From contig NZ_JAAUOE010000021.1 of NCBI RefSeq assembly GCF_017114915.1, forward strand, positions 31,284 to 95,283: a DNA stretch of 64,000 nucleotides. The letters run 5' to 3'. Of the stretch, positions 7,137 to 15,650 are shown in pieces. The number at the start of each line of letters is the position of its first letter. Position 1 is the stretch's first letter. Below the pieces are notes generated by a model. That model had not been told where the DNA came from, searched no databases, and saw only the letters and a list, made by a program, of their open reading frames with translations. This DNA comes from Pseudomonas frederiksbergensis (lineage in GTDB: Bacteria; Pseudomonadota; Gammaproteobacteria; Pseudomonadales; Pseudomonadaceae). The position numbers and the translations under genes were made by a program.

Positions 7137-8285
7137 TCACCACTCGGCAAAGCTGCCATCGGCATGACGCCAGATCGGGTTGCGCCAGCGGTGGCCGACG
7201 GCGGCGCGTTCGATCACGTATTCCTCGTTGATCTCGATGCCCAAGCCAGGACCGTTGGGGATTTTCACGAAGCCCTTGTCGTAGTCGAACACCCGCGGAT
7301 CCTTCACATAATCGAGCAGGTCATTGCTCTCGTTGTAATGGATGCCCAGACTCTGTTCCTGAATGAACGCGTTGTAGCAAACCGCGTCCAGTTGCAGGCA
7401 CGCCGCCAAGGCAATCGGGCCCAGCGGGCAATGCAGCGCCAGCGCCACGTCGTAGGCTTCGGCCATGTTGGCGATCTTGCGGGTTTCGGTGATGCCACCC
7501 GCGTGGGAGGCATCGGGCTGGATGATGTCGACGTAGCCTTCACTGAGCACACGCTTGAAGTCCCAACGCGAGAACAACCGCTCGCCCAGAGCAATCGGCG
7601 TACTGGTCAGCGGCGCCAGTTCTTTCAGCGCTTCGTAGTTTTCGCTGAGTACCGGCTCTTCGATGAACATCAGTTTGTACGGATCGAGTTCCTTCATCAG
7701 CACCTTGGCCATGGGCTTGTGCACCCGGCCGTGGAAGTCCACACCGATGCCGACATTCGGACCGACCGCATCACGCACCGCGGCAACATTGGCCAGCGCC
7801 AGATCGACCTTCTCGAAGGAATCGAGAAATTGCAGTTCTTCGGTGCCGTTCATTTTCACTGCGGTGAAACCACGGCTGACCGCTTCTTTCGCGGCGCGTG
7901 CGGTGTCCGCCGGGCGATCACCACCGATCCACGAGTAGACGCGGATCTTGTCCCGCACCTGACCACCCAACAGATCGCTGACCGAAACGCCCAGGGCCTT
8001 GCCCTTGATGTCCCACAACGCCTGGTCGATACCGGCCAGGGCGCTCATGTGAATCGCCCCGCCCCGGTAGAAGCCGCCGCGATAGAGCACGGTCCAGATG
8101 TCCTCGATGTTGCGTGGGTCTTTGCCGATCAGGTAGTCGGACAATTCTTCAACCGCAGCAGCGACCGTGTGGGCGCGACCTTCGACCACGGGCTCGCCCC
8201 AACCGGTCACGCCCCCGTCGGTTTCGACCTTGAGGAAGCACCAGCGGGGAGGAACGATGAAGGTAGTGAGTTTGGTGATTTTCAT
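7137..8285 (-). CDS. dgoD: D-galactonate dehydratase
   Basis: A 382-residue enolase-superfamily enzyme that dehydrates D-galactonate to 2-keto-3-deoxygalactonate. Residues match E. coli DgoD numbering: D183 and H185 in GVDFHGR, the metal-binding glutamates E209/E210 in FIEEP and E235 in LGERLF, and H285 in ALHCPLGP. Length is the same as the E. coli enzyme. It is the last gene of the minus-strand dgoK-dgoA-dgoD operon, 45 bases after dgoA. The operon appears to be driven by the promoter/operator module upstream of dgoK. Confidence 0.95.
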   Translation of the reverse strand: MKITKLTTFIVPPRWCFLKVETDGGVTGWGEPVVEGRAHTVAAAVEELSDYLIGKDPRNIEDIWTVLYRGGFYRGGAIHMSALAGIDQALWDIKGKALGVSVSDLLGGQVRDKIRVYSWIGGDRPADTARAAKEAVSRGFTAVKMNGTEELQFLDSFEKVDLALANVAAVRDAVGPNVGIGVDFHGRVHKPMAKVLMKELDPYKLMFIEEPVLSENYEALKELAPLTSTPIALGERLFSRWDFKRVLSEGYVDIIQPDASHAGGITETRKIANMAEAYDVALALHCPLGPIALAACLQLDAVCYNAFIQEQSLGIHYNESNDLLDYVKDPRVFDYDKGFVKIPNGPGLGIEINEEYVIERAAVGHRWRNPIWRHADGSFAEW

Positions 8286-8330
8286 CTTTTATCTCTCTTA
8301 TAGATGTAGCGCGCTCGGCGCCAGAAAGTC

Positions 8331-8951
8331 TTAACGCAGAGCGTTCCAGGCAGCGACATACGCCTTGGCGTTTACTGCCACTTGCTCAGGTGTCATACCC
8401 GGTTTGAACAACCCGGACCCGAGACCGAAGCCCTTGACGCCGGCCTCGACAAACACCGGCATGTTGTCCGGCGTAATTCCGCCCACCGGCACCAGCACCG
8501 TGCCTGCCGGCAACACCGCCAGCCAGGCCTTCACAACGGCGGGCCCCATTTGTTCGGCCGGGAACATCTTCAGCACATCCGCCCCTTCGGCCAGCGCCGC
8601 AAAAGCTTCGGTCGGCGTCGCGACACCCGGCGACAGGAACAGCCCCGCTGCCTTCGCCGCGCGCAACACTTTGGCATCGCTGTGGGGCATGACAACCACT
8701 TGGCCGCCCGCCGCCTTCACTTGCTCGACCTGTTCCGCCGTCAACACCGTACCCGCGCCGATCAGGCAATCGGCGGGCAAGGTACTGCGCAGGATGCGGA
8801 TACTTTCGTACGGTTCCGGGGAATTAAGCGGCACTTCGATGACGCGAAATCCGGCTGAATACAGGACTTCGCCGACGGCTGCCGCCTCTTGCGGACGCAG
8901 GCCACGCAGAATCGCGATCAGACCGATTTGTGCCAGTGCTTGCTTGAGCAT
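8331..8951 (-). CDS. dgoA: 2-dehydro-3-deoxy-6-phosphogalactonate aldolase
   Basis: A 206-residue class I KDPG/KDPGal aldolase that cleaves 2-keto-3-deoxy-6-phosphogalactonate to pyruvate and glyceraldehyde-3-phosphate. Visible motifs are LIAILRG, the glutamate in VIEVPLNSP, the GAGTVLT strand, the Schiff-base lysine region DVLKMFPAE and the phosphate-binding GGITPDNM. It is the compact aldolase alone, not fused to a dehydratase. It sits between dgoK (19-base gap) and dgoD, which favours the galactonate over the gluconate version of the family. Confidence 0.93.
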   Translation of the reverse strand: MLKQALAQIGLIAILRGLRPQEAAAVGEVLYSAGFRVIEVPLNSPEPYESIRILRSTLPADCLIGAGTVLTAEQVEQVKAAGGQVVVMPHSDAKVLRAAKAAGLFLSPGVATPTEAFAALAEGADVLKMFPAEQMGPAVVKAWLAVLPAGTVLVPVGGITPDNMPVFVEAGVKGFGLGSGLFKPGMTPEQVAVNAKAYVAAWNALR

Positions 8952-8970
8952 GTCAGACCTCCAGTCAGGT

Positions 8971-9963
8971 TTAACGGGATGGGTTTGCAGTGATAAGGCC
9001 GGCGGCGACCGCCAATTGCCACAATCCGCGTTCGGTGGCCTGTTCGGCCAGGGTCACCCGGGCAAAACCGCAGGCATCGAGCGCGCGGCTGTAGCGAGCG
9101 CAGAGTTGGGTGTTGCCGATGAGGATGATCGAGGGCAGGTGCACGCTGTTGCGTCGACGCCGCTGAACATTGGCCAGGGCCGACAGCTCATGGCCGATCA
9201 ACAGGCCAGACAGATAGTCCGGTTGCGCGGTAGCACTGAGTTCACAGGTGAGCCCCAGGCTGCGGGCACTGAACAGCGTCGACAGCGGCCCGATCTCGCC
9301 GTCCGCCGACAGCGCCACTTGCACGCCACGGTCAAACGCTTCGCCATCAAAAGACGCGCCGCGCTGCTGAGTGCGCCCCAGAATGCTGTGTTCACTGAGG
9401 ACGGCGAAGACTTCGCCGGTCATGAAAGTATCGAAGTGCACGATGCAGCCGTCGGCCACTTCCACCCATTTCGAATGGCTGCCCGGCAGGCCGATCAACA
9501 GATCGTTACCCGCTCCGCTCGGCAGATGCTGCAACACGCCGAGGACCTGGGTTTCCTCCCCGCGCATCACGTTCGGCAAGCGCGAACGTTGAATCACACC
9601 CGGCACGATGTGCACATCGACACCGCGAAGACTGCGAACGGTTTGTAGGGAAGTTCCGAGATGGGCGACGTTCGCCGGCGTGTCGCAGTAGGCCGCTTCG
9701 CGCCAGCCCTGAGCGCTGCCGACCATGCCACAGGCAATCACCGGCAAATCGGACTGCGCGTCGAGCCAGTCACCGCAGGCCTCATCGAAGGCCAGTTCAA
9801 AACCATCGGCGCAGGCACGGCCGGCGATGGTTCGCGGCGTCTTGGGCAGCTGCATGATCCCGGACGACAGCGAACGCTGTTCCAGCACCTGGCCACCGAA
9901 ACCGAGTTTATAAGCACGTAATGAGGTCGTCCCCCAATCGAGCGCGATCAATTGCGCCAGCAT
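8971..9963 (-). CDS. dgoK: 2-dehydro-3-deoxygalactonokinase
   Basis: A 330-residue sugar-acid kinase that phosphorylates 2-keto-3-deoxygalactonate. The N-terminus LIALDWGTTSLRAYKL is the DgoK phosphate-1 region (ALDWGTT). GLPGSHSKWVEV in mid-protein and a late IILIGNTQLCARY segment fit the family. It is the first gene of dgoKAD. The ATG at 9963 follows an ACAGGTGA site within a 5' leader that is repeated almost exactly upstream of the SDR gene at 20283. Confidence 0.93.
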   Translation of the reverse strand: MLAQLIALDWGTTSLRAYKLGFGGQVLEQRSLSSGIMQLPKTPRTIAGRACADGFELAFDEACGDWLDAQSDLPVIACGMVGSAQGWREAAYCDTPANVAHLGTSLQTVRSLRGVDVHIVPGVIQRSRLPNVMRGEETQVLGVLQHLPSGAGNDLLIGLPGSHSKWVEVADGCIVHFDTFMTGEVFAVLSEHSILGRTQQRGASFDGEAFDRGVQVALSADGEIGPLSTLFSARSLGLTCELSATAQPDYLSGLLIGHELSALANVQRRRRNSVHLPSIILIGNTQLCARYSRALDACGFARVTLAEQATERGLWQLAVAAGLITANPSR

Positions 9964-10001
9964 CGCTTCACCTGTTTTGTTTTTGGCAGTGAGTGGGCTG
10001 G

Positions 10002-10061
10002 ACTATAAACCTGGGCGAAGTGGAATCTCAATATATAAATATCAATCCCATATATTGAGAT
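10002..10061 (-). promoter_or_regulatory. dgoKAD promoter with perfect 12-base inverted-repeat operator
   Basis: On the minus strand a -35 box TTGAGA (forward 10026-10031) and a -10 box TATAGT (forward 10002-10007) are 18 bases apart. Overlapping the -35 is an operator-like inverted repeat: ATCTCAATATAT at 10025-10036 and its exact complement at 10050-10061, with a 13-base spacer. The predicted transcript starts about 30 bases before the dgoK ATG. The same elements with the same spacing recur at 21315-21374. The regulator is unknown; the IclR protein at 2551 and the FadR-type protein at 22385 are candidates. Confidence 0.7.
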
Positions 10062-10070
10062 GTAAACAAA

Positions 10071-10174
10071 AAAAGATCGCAGGCTTCGACAGCTCCTACA
10101 GATTCGATGTACGCCCGCGATATCGCGGGCGAAACACAATCCTGTACAGGAGCAGCCAAAGGCTGCGATCTTTT
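10071..10174. repeat. REP-like inverted repeat (GATCGCAG family)
   Basis: AAAAGATCGCAGGCTTCGACAG at the left is mirrored by a right arm ending GCCAAAGGCTGCGATCTTTT, with CTCCTACAG/CTGTACAGGAG inner arms and a central CCGCGATATCGCGGG palindrome. It belongs to the same family as the repeat at 63851-63926 and sits between dgoK and the GNAT gene. Confidence 0.75.
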
Positions 10175-10180
10175 AAGGGA

Positions 10181-10663
10181 TCAATTGCCCTCGGCAAAAT
10201 CCCTTAACACCGCCCCATCCATCCGATACCGCACCCACTCTTCCTGCGGCTGTGCTCCCAGCGATTTGTAGAACTCGATCGCCGGTTTGTTCCAGTCCAG
10301 CACGCTCCATTCGAAACGGCCGCAGTCATTGGCGCAGGCGATTTTCGCCAGGTGGCGCAGCAGGGTTTTACCGGCTCCGCCGCCCCGCTGCTCAGGAGTG
10401 ATGTAGAGGTCTTCGAGGTACAGGCAATTGCTGCCCAGCCAGGTGGAATAGCTGAAGAAGAACACCGCGAAGCCGATCGGCAGGCCGTCGCGCAGGCAGA
10501 TCAGGCCATGGGCGGTAGCGCCTTCGCTGAACAGGCTGCGCTCGATGTCGGCGACGCTGGCGATGACTTCGTGACGGGCACGTTCGAAGTCGGCCAGTTC
10601 AGTGATGAACGCGAGGATTTGCGGAGCATCGCTGGGGGTTGCCGGGCGGATTTCGATCGTCAT
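10181..10663 (-). CDS. GNAT-family N-acetyltransferase
   Basis: A 160-residue single-domain acetyltransferase. The N-terminus MTIEIRPATPSDAPQIL is typical, the acetyl-CoA pyrophosphate loop reads QRGGGAGKTLL, and the C-terminal DWNKPAIEFYKSLGA motif is the standard GNAT motif B. This arrangement resembles small-substrate (diamine or thialysine type) acetyltransferases, but the substrate cannot be read from sequence. It is monocistronic between a REP-like repeat and the divergent HD gene. Confidence 0.9.
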   Translation of the reverse strand: MTIEIRPATPSDAPQILAFITELADFERARHEVIASVADIERSLFSEGATAHGLICLRDGLPIGFAVFFFSYSTWLGSNCLYLEDLYITPEQRGGGAGKTLLRHLAKIACANDCGRFEWSVLDWNKPAIEFYKSLGAQPQEEWVRYRMDGAVLRDFAEGN

Positions 10664-10826
10664 GGACGTGCCTTGTCAAAAGTTGAAAACGCCATACTAA
10701 GTCCGCGCGCGGCGATCGTCACATTTGAAATGGTCGAGGCTGCTACAGATCGCATTTACGGCTTAACTGACTGGCATTAGAGCAAGCCCCATCGCCATAA
10801 AAACTCTTCCACACTAAAGGACATTT

Positions 10827-11480
10827 ATGACCATCGCCGCTTTCGCACCGCTGCACACTCTGGCTTGTGAACTGCTGCCCCACGCGCTGGAACCTGACGA
10901 GGACGGTGCCCATGATCTGTCGCACTTGCAGCGGGTGTGGCACAACGTACGCACGCTTCACGCGCAAGAAGGCGGTGATCTTGAAGTGCTACTGGCATCC
11001 GTGCTGTTGCACGATTGCGTGGCGGTGGAAAAGAACACGCCGCTGCGCTCCCAGGCCTCACGGCTGGCGGCACAGAAAGCGTCGACAGTGCTGACAGCCA
11101 TGGATTGGCCTGGCGCAAAAATCACAGCGGTCGTTCATGCCATTGAGGCCCATAGCTTCAGCGCCAACATCTCGCCCACTACCCTCGAAGCCCGAATCAT
11201 GCAGGACGCTGACCGCCTCGACTCCCTTGGCATGCTCGGCGTGGCGCGGACCTTCTACATTGCCGGGCGCATGGGCAGTGCGTTGTACGACCCTTTGGAC
11301 CCGGAGGCAAAAGAACGGGACTACGACGACAAACGCTTTTGCCTCGATCATTTCCAGACCAAACTGCTGCATCTGGCAGCCGGCTTCCAAACAACCACTG
11401 GCCAGCGTCTGGCACAGATTCGCCATCAACGCTTGAAGGGATTCATGGAGCTGTTCAAGGAAGAAATCGGCGTCGAATGA
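10827..11480 (+). CDS. HD-domain phosphohydrolase, YedJ-like
   Basis: A 217-residue metal-dependent phosphohydrolase of the HD superfamily. Metal-binding residues are visible as HDLSHLQRVW, the HD pair in SVLLHDCVAVEK, H in AIEAHSF and D in RIMQDADRLDSLG, in the order seen in the YedJ-type family. Such proteins act on nucleotides or phosphomonoesters in the cytoplasm; the substrate is unknown. The ATG at 10827 is preceded by an AAAGGACA site. It is followed, after about 130 bases, by another plus-strand gene. Confidence 0.88.
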   Translation: MTIAAFAPLHTLACELLPHALEPDEDGAHDLSHLQRVWHNVRTLHAQEGGDLEVLLASVLLHDCVAVEKNTPLRSQASRLAAQKASTVLTAMDWPGAKITAVVHAIEAHSFSANISPTTLEARIMQDADRLDSLGMLGVARTFYIAGRMGSALYDPLDPEAKERDYDDKRFCLDHFQTKLLHLAAGFQTTTGQRLAQIRHQRLKGFMELFKEEIGVE

Positions 11481-11607
11481 TGGGCCAGGGCTACGCCGCT
11501 CGTCGCTCATCAGGCACCAATCCCGGTCGGGAATGGACCAATATCGGGTAAGGGCTCGCCGATGCGAGCCAGGTGCAGTACCCGTCCATCCCAGCCAAGA
11601 GGTCACC

Positions 11608-11997
11608 ATGAACGTCGATAAAAACCTGGAAAAAGAAGTCTTGACCCGCCTGCTGCACGCCCACCCAAACGGTTTGGGCAAGGAGGTTCTGGACAACTAC
11701 CGGGGGGAGAGAGTCGTGGCCAGCACCCTCGCAATGCTGCAGGAGCGCGGGCTCATCCAGCACGGTCATGTGATCTGCAACGAAGCCGGCGAGCACTCGC
11801 TGAACCTGCCGATCAAACTCAGCGCCGCGGGGGTTGAGGCGGCGCGCAAACTGGATAACTCACCGCGCAACAGCAAGGCTTCGCGCGATACGCAGACGGT
11901 GGACAGCCTGATGAAAGAAGCCCGGGCGAAGAAGATTCCGGGGCGCTCGAGCATGCGCAAGCAGGAGTTGATCGAGGCGTTGCGCAAGGCGGGTTAA
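11608..11997 (+). CDS. Small protein with winged-helix-like and Rho-N/SAP-like parts
   Basis: A 129-residue hypothetical protein. The start MNVDKNLEKEVLTRLL follows an AGAGGT site at 11608; an upstream in-frame ATG at 11533 has no such site. Residues 5-75 look like a winged helix (ASTLAMLQERGLIQHG). The C-terminal part (TVDSLMKEARAKKIPGRSSM, then RKQELIEALRKAG) resembles the small helix-extended Rho N-terminal/SAP fold that binds nucleic acid. A DNA- or RNA-binding role is likely but unproven. Confidence 0.8.
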   Translation: MNVDKNLEKEVLTRLLHAHPNGLGKEVLDNYRGERVVASTLAMLQERGLIQHGHVICNEAGEHSLNLPIKLSAAGVEAARKLDNSPRNSKASRDTQTVDSLMKEARAKKIPGRSSMRKQELIEALRKAG

Positions 11998-11999
11998 GG

Positions 12000-12082
12000 C
12001 CCACGCGGGCTTGCCAGCGAAGGCGGCCTCAAGCCTTACAGTGGCCATGAAAACGCCTTCGCCGGCAAGCCGGCTCCTACAG
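12000..12082. repeat. REP-like inverted repeat
   Basis: CGCGGGCTTGCCAGCGAAGGC on the left and GCCTTCGCCGGCAAGCCGG plus CTCCTACAG on the right form an imperfect inverted pair between convergent genes, as usual for Pseudomonas REP doublets. Confidence 0.7.
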
Positions 12083-12109
12083 GTTCGGCGTTCGCTCGCG
12101 AAAGTTGGA

Positions 12110-13036
12110 TCAGGCGCCGAAGGTCCCGCAGATAAACGCATCCACTTCATCTTCCCCAGGAGAAGTCGCCGGCCCCCAACGAGTGACGGCCAAAGCCGCC
12201 GCCGCATTCGCTCGCCGCGCTGCTTCTATCGCCGGCAACCCCTGCGCCAACCCGGCCACAAACACCCCGGCATGAGCATCCCCCGCACCGTTGCTGTCGA
12301 CAGCCGTGACCTTGAACCCCGGCACATGCCGATGCTCGCCATGCTGGCTGATCCAGCAGCCTTGCGGCCCATCACGTACCACCATCAAGACGTCCGCCGG
12401 CAAATGATCCGCCAGGCCACTCAACGCCTCGGCGATGTCCGACGCCCCGGTAAAACGCAGCGCCTCGACACGGTTGCTGGTCCAGAGATCGATATGTGGC
12501 AACAAGGCCTTCATCAGTGGCGCGCCTGGCGAATCCACCAACGGCCCCGGATCGAACACCACCTTGATCCCGTCCGGCAGATCCAGCACCCAATCCACCA
12601 GCGCCTGAGCCTTGCCATGCAGCAGGCTGTAGCCACTGACGTAGACAAAATCCCCCGCCTCGGCCGACACACTGGCCAGGTCTTCGGCGGTCAATTCGCC
12701 TTCGGCACCGATGCAGGAAATGAACGTACGCTCGGCCGAGGCTTCGGTCAGCGCGACGCACAGTCCGGTGTCGCGCTCAGCACTGTGAGCGATACCGATG
12801 CGTATGCCTTCCGCCGTCATCGCTTCCCGGGCCAGATCGCCGAAACGGCCGTTGCCGTGCCCCCCAAGGTAGACCACCGGCAAGCCGTTTCGCCGAGCCG
12901 CGGCCATCACATTGAAGCCGCCGCCGGCCTCGAAACGGGCGGATTGCGCCAGCACGTCGCCACCCGAATGAGGCAATTTATCCACGGCCATGACCAGGTC
13001 GATCATGACCTGGCCGGTGTGTAACAGCCTAGGCAT
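12110..13036 (-). CDS. PfkB-family sugar kinase, YegV-like
   Basis: A 308-residue ribokinase-family kinase. The N-terminal sugar-binding glycines are in EAGGGFNVMAAARRNG, and the C-terminal active site is DSNGAGDAHAG with the catalytic aspartate. Start MPRLLHTGQVMIDL is at 13036; its ATG lies within the end of the permease gene (8-base overlap), so the two are translationally coupled. With the permease, ADP-ribosylglycohydrolase and GntR upstream it forms a set parallel to E. coli yegTUVW, in which YegV is a PfkB kinase of unknown substrate. A nucleoside, ribose or ribosyl compound is the natural guess. It is not a clear ribokinase or fructokinase. Confidence 0.88.
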   Translation of the reverse strand: MPRLLHTGQVMIDLVMAVDKLPHSGGDVLAQSARFEAGGGFNVMAAARRNGLPVVYLGGHGNGRFGDLAREAMTAEGIRIGIAHSAERDTGLCVALTEASAERTFISCIGAEGELTAEDLASVSAEAGDFVYVSGYSLLHGKAQALVDWVLDLPDGIKVVFDPGPLVDSPGAPLMKALLPHIDLWTSNRVEALRFTGASDIAEALSGLADHLPADVLMVVRDGPQGCWISQHGEHRHVPGFKVTAVDSNGAGDAHAGVFVAGLAQGLPAIEAARRANAAAALAVTRWGPATSPGEDEVDAFICGTFGA

Positions 13037-14495
13037 GAGCAGACTCGAGCGACGCGGCGCGGCGATCCTTGGCACCACCGAGCAGCCAGTAAATCCCGCC
13101 AGCCACCAGGAACGTCACGATCCAGCCCAGGCCGTTGTGGCCCAGCCAGGAGTCGGACAGAAAGCCGCGGAACCAGACATCGTGTTCAGTAGTGCCAATG
13201 GTGGTGAAGCTGAAACCCAACACAATCGCCACCGCCCATGCACCGAAGGCGCGCCACTCGACGCCGCCACGATACCAGTAGGCACTGCTCGGGCTGACGT
13301 CCAGCAGATCCTTGCCGCTGTAGTAATGACGATGAATCAGGTCGACCACGAAGATCGCGACCCACGCCGTGATCGGCACGGCCAACAGGGAGATAAAGGT
13401 GATGAACGGGCCATAAAAGCTCTCGGCGACCAGCATGAAGTAGATCGAACCGGCAGAGATCGCAACGATATCGACCACCACCGCATACACGCGCTTGACC
13501 TTCAGGCCGAGGGTCAAGGTGGTCAAACCGGCGGAGTACACCGACAGGTTGTTCGACAGCAGCAATCCGCCGAACGCGGTGATCAGGTAGGGCACCGCCA
13601 TCCAGGTCGGCAGCATGTCGCGGATCGCGACGATCGGGTCAGTGGCCGAGGCCAGATCGTTGTTACCCACCGACAGCAGGCCACCGAGGGTGATCAGCAG
13701 TACCAGCGGAATCCCCGCACCGAAGGCCGCCGATGCCACCAGACGCACGGCTTTGACGCTGCGGTGCTGGTAGCGCGACATGTCGGCACCGGCGTTGGCC
13801 CAACCGATCCCGGTGCCGGCGGCCATGGTGCCGATGCCGATGATCATCGCGCTCAGGGGCGCCGGCGTGGCATTGAACACAGCGCTCCAGTCGATGGTCG
13901 CGCAGAGGAAACCGCCGACCAGGATGTTCAATGCTCCGAACACGTAAGTCGCCCATCTCTGGATCACCAGCAACGTGGCATGACCGAGGCCAGACACCGA
14001 CAATGTCAGCAGCACGAACATCGCGATGAACACCAGAGTCAGCAACGGCGCACTTTTGGCTTGCACCGGCGAGCCGAACAGAATCGAGCACAGCGACAGC
14101 ATGACGAACGCGGCGGTGGTGGTGTTGACGGTTTCCCAGCCCAGACGCGACATCAGCGAGACCAGCGTCGGGCCGATATTGCCGCGCACACCGAAGATCG
14201 CCCGGGACAACGTCAGGCTCGGTGCGCGCCCCCGACGACCGGCAATGGAGATGATCCCGACCACCGCGAAAGAACCGGCGGCACCGAGGATCGCGACGAT
14301 GATCGCCTGCCAGATCGCCAGGCCGCGAAAGGCCACCAGCGTGGCGCCCAACGGCAAGCCGAGGATGGAAATATTGGCCGCGAACCACACCCAGAACAGT
14401 TGCAATGGATGACCGTTGCACTCCCCTTCCGGCACCGGTTCGATACCACGGGTTTCCAGTTGCCCGGCACTTGGCCCGGTGTTCGATGAACTCAT
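13029..14495 (-). CDS. NCS1-family permease (cytosine/purine/nucleoside type)
   Basis: A 488-residue inner-membrane transporter with about 12 hydrophobic segments. The first helix region NISILGLPLGATLV and the IGWANAGADMSRYQHR motif in the middle are typical of the nucleobase:cation symporter-1 family. Start ATG 14495 has an AAGGAG site six bases before it, better than the longer upstream extension. It overlaps the downstream kinase by 8 bases. In E. coli the equivalent slot (yegT) is an MFS-type nucleoside transporter, so a different transporter family fills the role here. The substrate is unknown; a nucleoside or nucleobase is likely. Confidence 0.88.
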   Translation of the reverse strand: MSSSNTGPSAGQLETRGIEPVPEGECNGHPLQLFWVWFAANISILGLPLGATLVAFRGLAIWQAIIVAILGAAGSFAVVGIISIAGRRGRAPSLTLSRAIFGVRGNIGPTLVSLMSRLGWETVNTTTAAFVMLSLCSILFGSPVQAKSAPLLTLVFIAMFVLLTLSVSGLGHATLLVIQRWATYVFGALNILVGGFLCATIDWSAVFNATPAPLSAMIIGIGTMAAGTGIGWANAGADMSRYQHRSVKAVRLVASAAFGAGIPLVLLITLGGLLSVGNNDLASATDPIVAIRDMLPTWMAVPYLITAFGGLLLSNNLSVYSAGLTTLTLGLKVKRVYAVVVDIVAISAGSIYFMLVAESFYGPFITFISLLAVPITAWVAIFVVDLIHRHYYSGKDLLDVSPSSAYWYRGGVEWRAFGAWAVAIVLGFSFTTIGTTEHDVWFRGFLSDSWLGHNGLGWIVTFLVAGGIYWLLGGAKDRRAASLESAHA

Positions 14496-14651
14496 CAAAA
14501 TGCTCCTTGCACTTGTTGTGGTTGTGGGCAATTCCGGAAGTCGACATGACATTTTGGCGGTCCTGGCCATGTCAGTGCGCTCCATTGCGGGTGAAAAATT
14601 CTACTAGGCAGCGCGCCTATCGCGAGCAAGCCCGCGATGGCGTCAGTCCGG

Positions 14652-15650
14652 TCAACGCAAGGCCAACAGCCCCTGCACCAACGGCTCCAACTCCAACGAG
14701 TTAACCGCTTTAACCTGCTCGATCATCGCCACCGGCCAACTCTCAAGCCCCAGACAGGCCCCGAGCATGGCGCCGAGCATCGCTGCAATGGTGTCGGTGT
14801 CACCGCCCAGGCTCGCGGCCATGCACAGCGCTTCGAAGGCCGTCATCTCGCCGATGGCCACTTGCTGGGCCAGCGCAAACGACACCACCACCGATTCCTG
14901 TGAGGCCACCGAAGTGCCGATTACGTCGTACAGCAAATCCGCCAGCAACGCCTTGTCGCTGTCGATACTGATGCTCCGCGCCCAACTGATGCGCGAGGCG
15001 ATGCGCCCGCCAGCGACCCAGTGGCCATGACTTTCGGCTTGCTGGGCGATCTGCTGGCCGAGGTTCAACGCTTCGCCCAGGTCCATGCCGTTGATCCCGG
15101 CGGAAACCACTGCCGCCACTGCTGCCGCACTGGCAATCCCCAGCGTGGTGTTGTGGGTCACCTGACAGGCCTGCACCACGGCGCGGATGAACCGCTCGGG
15201 ATCGGTAACATCAGTCGCAATCCCCACCGGGGTGATGCGCATCGCCGCGCCATTGGTGGTGCCGTAGCGCCCCGCCTCTTCCAGCGAGTGGCCGGCGAGG
15301 ATCATTTCAATCGCGTGTTTGGTCGAAGGGCCGAGCAGATCCTGCGAGCCCTTGGCCTGCATTCCGGCTTCCCATTCGATCAATCGTTGGGCCAGCACTA
15401 TGGGCTCGATCCGCCCCTCGCCTTCAATCAATAAACGACCGACCAGAATCGCCTGCTCGGTATCGTCAGTGATCGAGCCTTTGGGCATGTTCGCGGCGAT
15501 CGGTTGATCCGGGCCTGCGTCTTGCAGATCGGTGATTTCACCGAAGCGCGCCTTGATCTCGGCGCGGCTCAGGGATTGGGTCGGCATGCCCAGCGCATCG
15601 CCCAGGGCCAGTCCATGGAACGCGCCGAGGGCACGGTTGAGCGCGGTCAT
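14652..15650 (-). CDS. ADP-ribosylglycohydrolase-family protein, YegU-like
   Basis: A 332-residue all-helical hydrolase. The metal-binding motifs of the ADP-ribosylhydrolase fold are intact: GSITDDTEQA near the N-terminus and GGDTDTIAAM near the C-terminus. GALGAFHGLALGDALG-like opening glycines are also present. Start MTALNRALG at 15650 overlaps the GntR stop as ATGA. Members remove ADP-ribose from proteins or split small N-glycosides. The company of a kinase, a permease and a GntR sensor suggests small-molecule catabolism here rather than protein de-modification. A 156-base gap precedes the permease gene. Confidence 0.88.
   Translation of the reverse strand: MTALNRALGAFHGLALGDALGMPTQSLSRAEIKARFGEITDLQDAGPDQPIAANMPKGSITDDTEQAILVGRLLIEGEGRIEPIVLAQRLIEWEAGMQAKGSQDLLGPSTKHAIEMILAGHSLEEAGRYGTTNGAAMRITPVGIATDVTDPERFIRAVVQACQVTHNTTLGIASAAAVAAVVSAGINGMDLGEALNLGQQIAQQAESHGHWVAGGRIASRISWARSISIDSDKALLADLLYDVIGTSVASQESVVVSFALAQQVAIGEMTAFEALCMAASLGGDTDTIAAMLGAMLGACLGLESWPVAMIEQVKAVNSLELEPLVQGLLALR

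Noticed and set aside
12990..14489. A plus-strand open frame of 499 codons opposite the permease
   Set aside because: Translation is His/Arg/Gln-rich and hydrophilic, the usual antisense image of a membrane protein.
14605..14648. Another REP element between the permease and ADP-ribosylglycohydrolase genes
   Set aside because: Only a short TCGCGAGCAAGCCCGCGA hairpin without the second arm; too little to list as a repeat.
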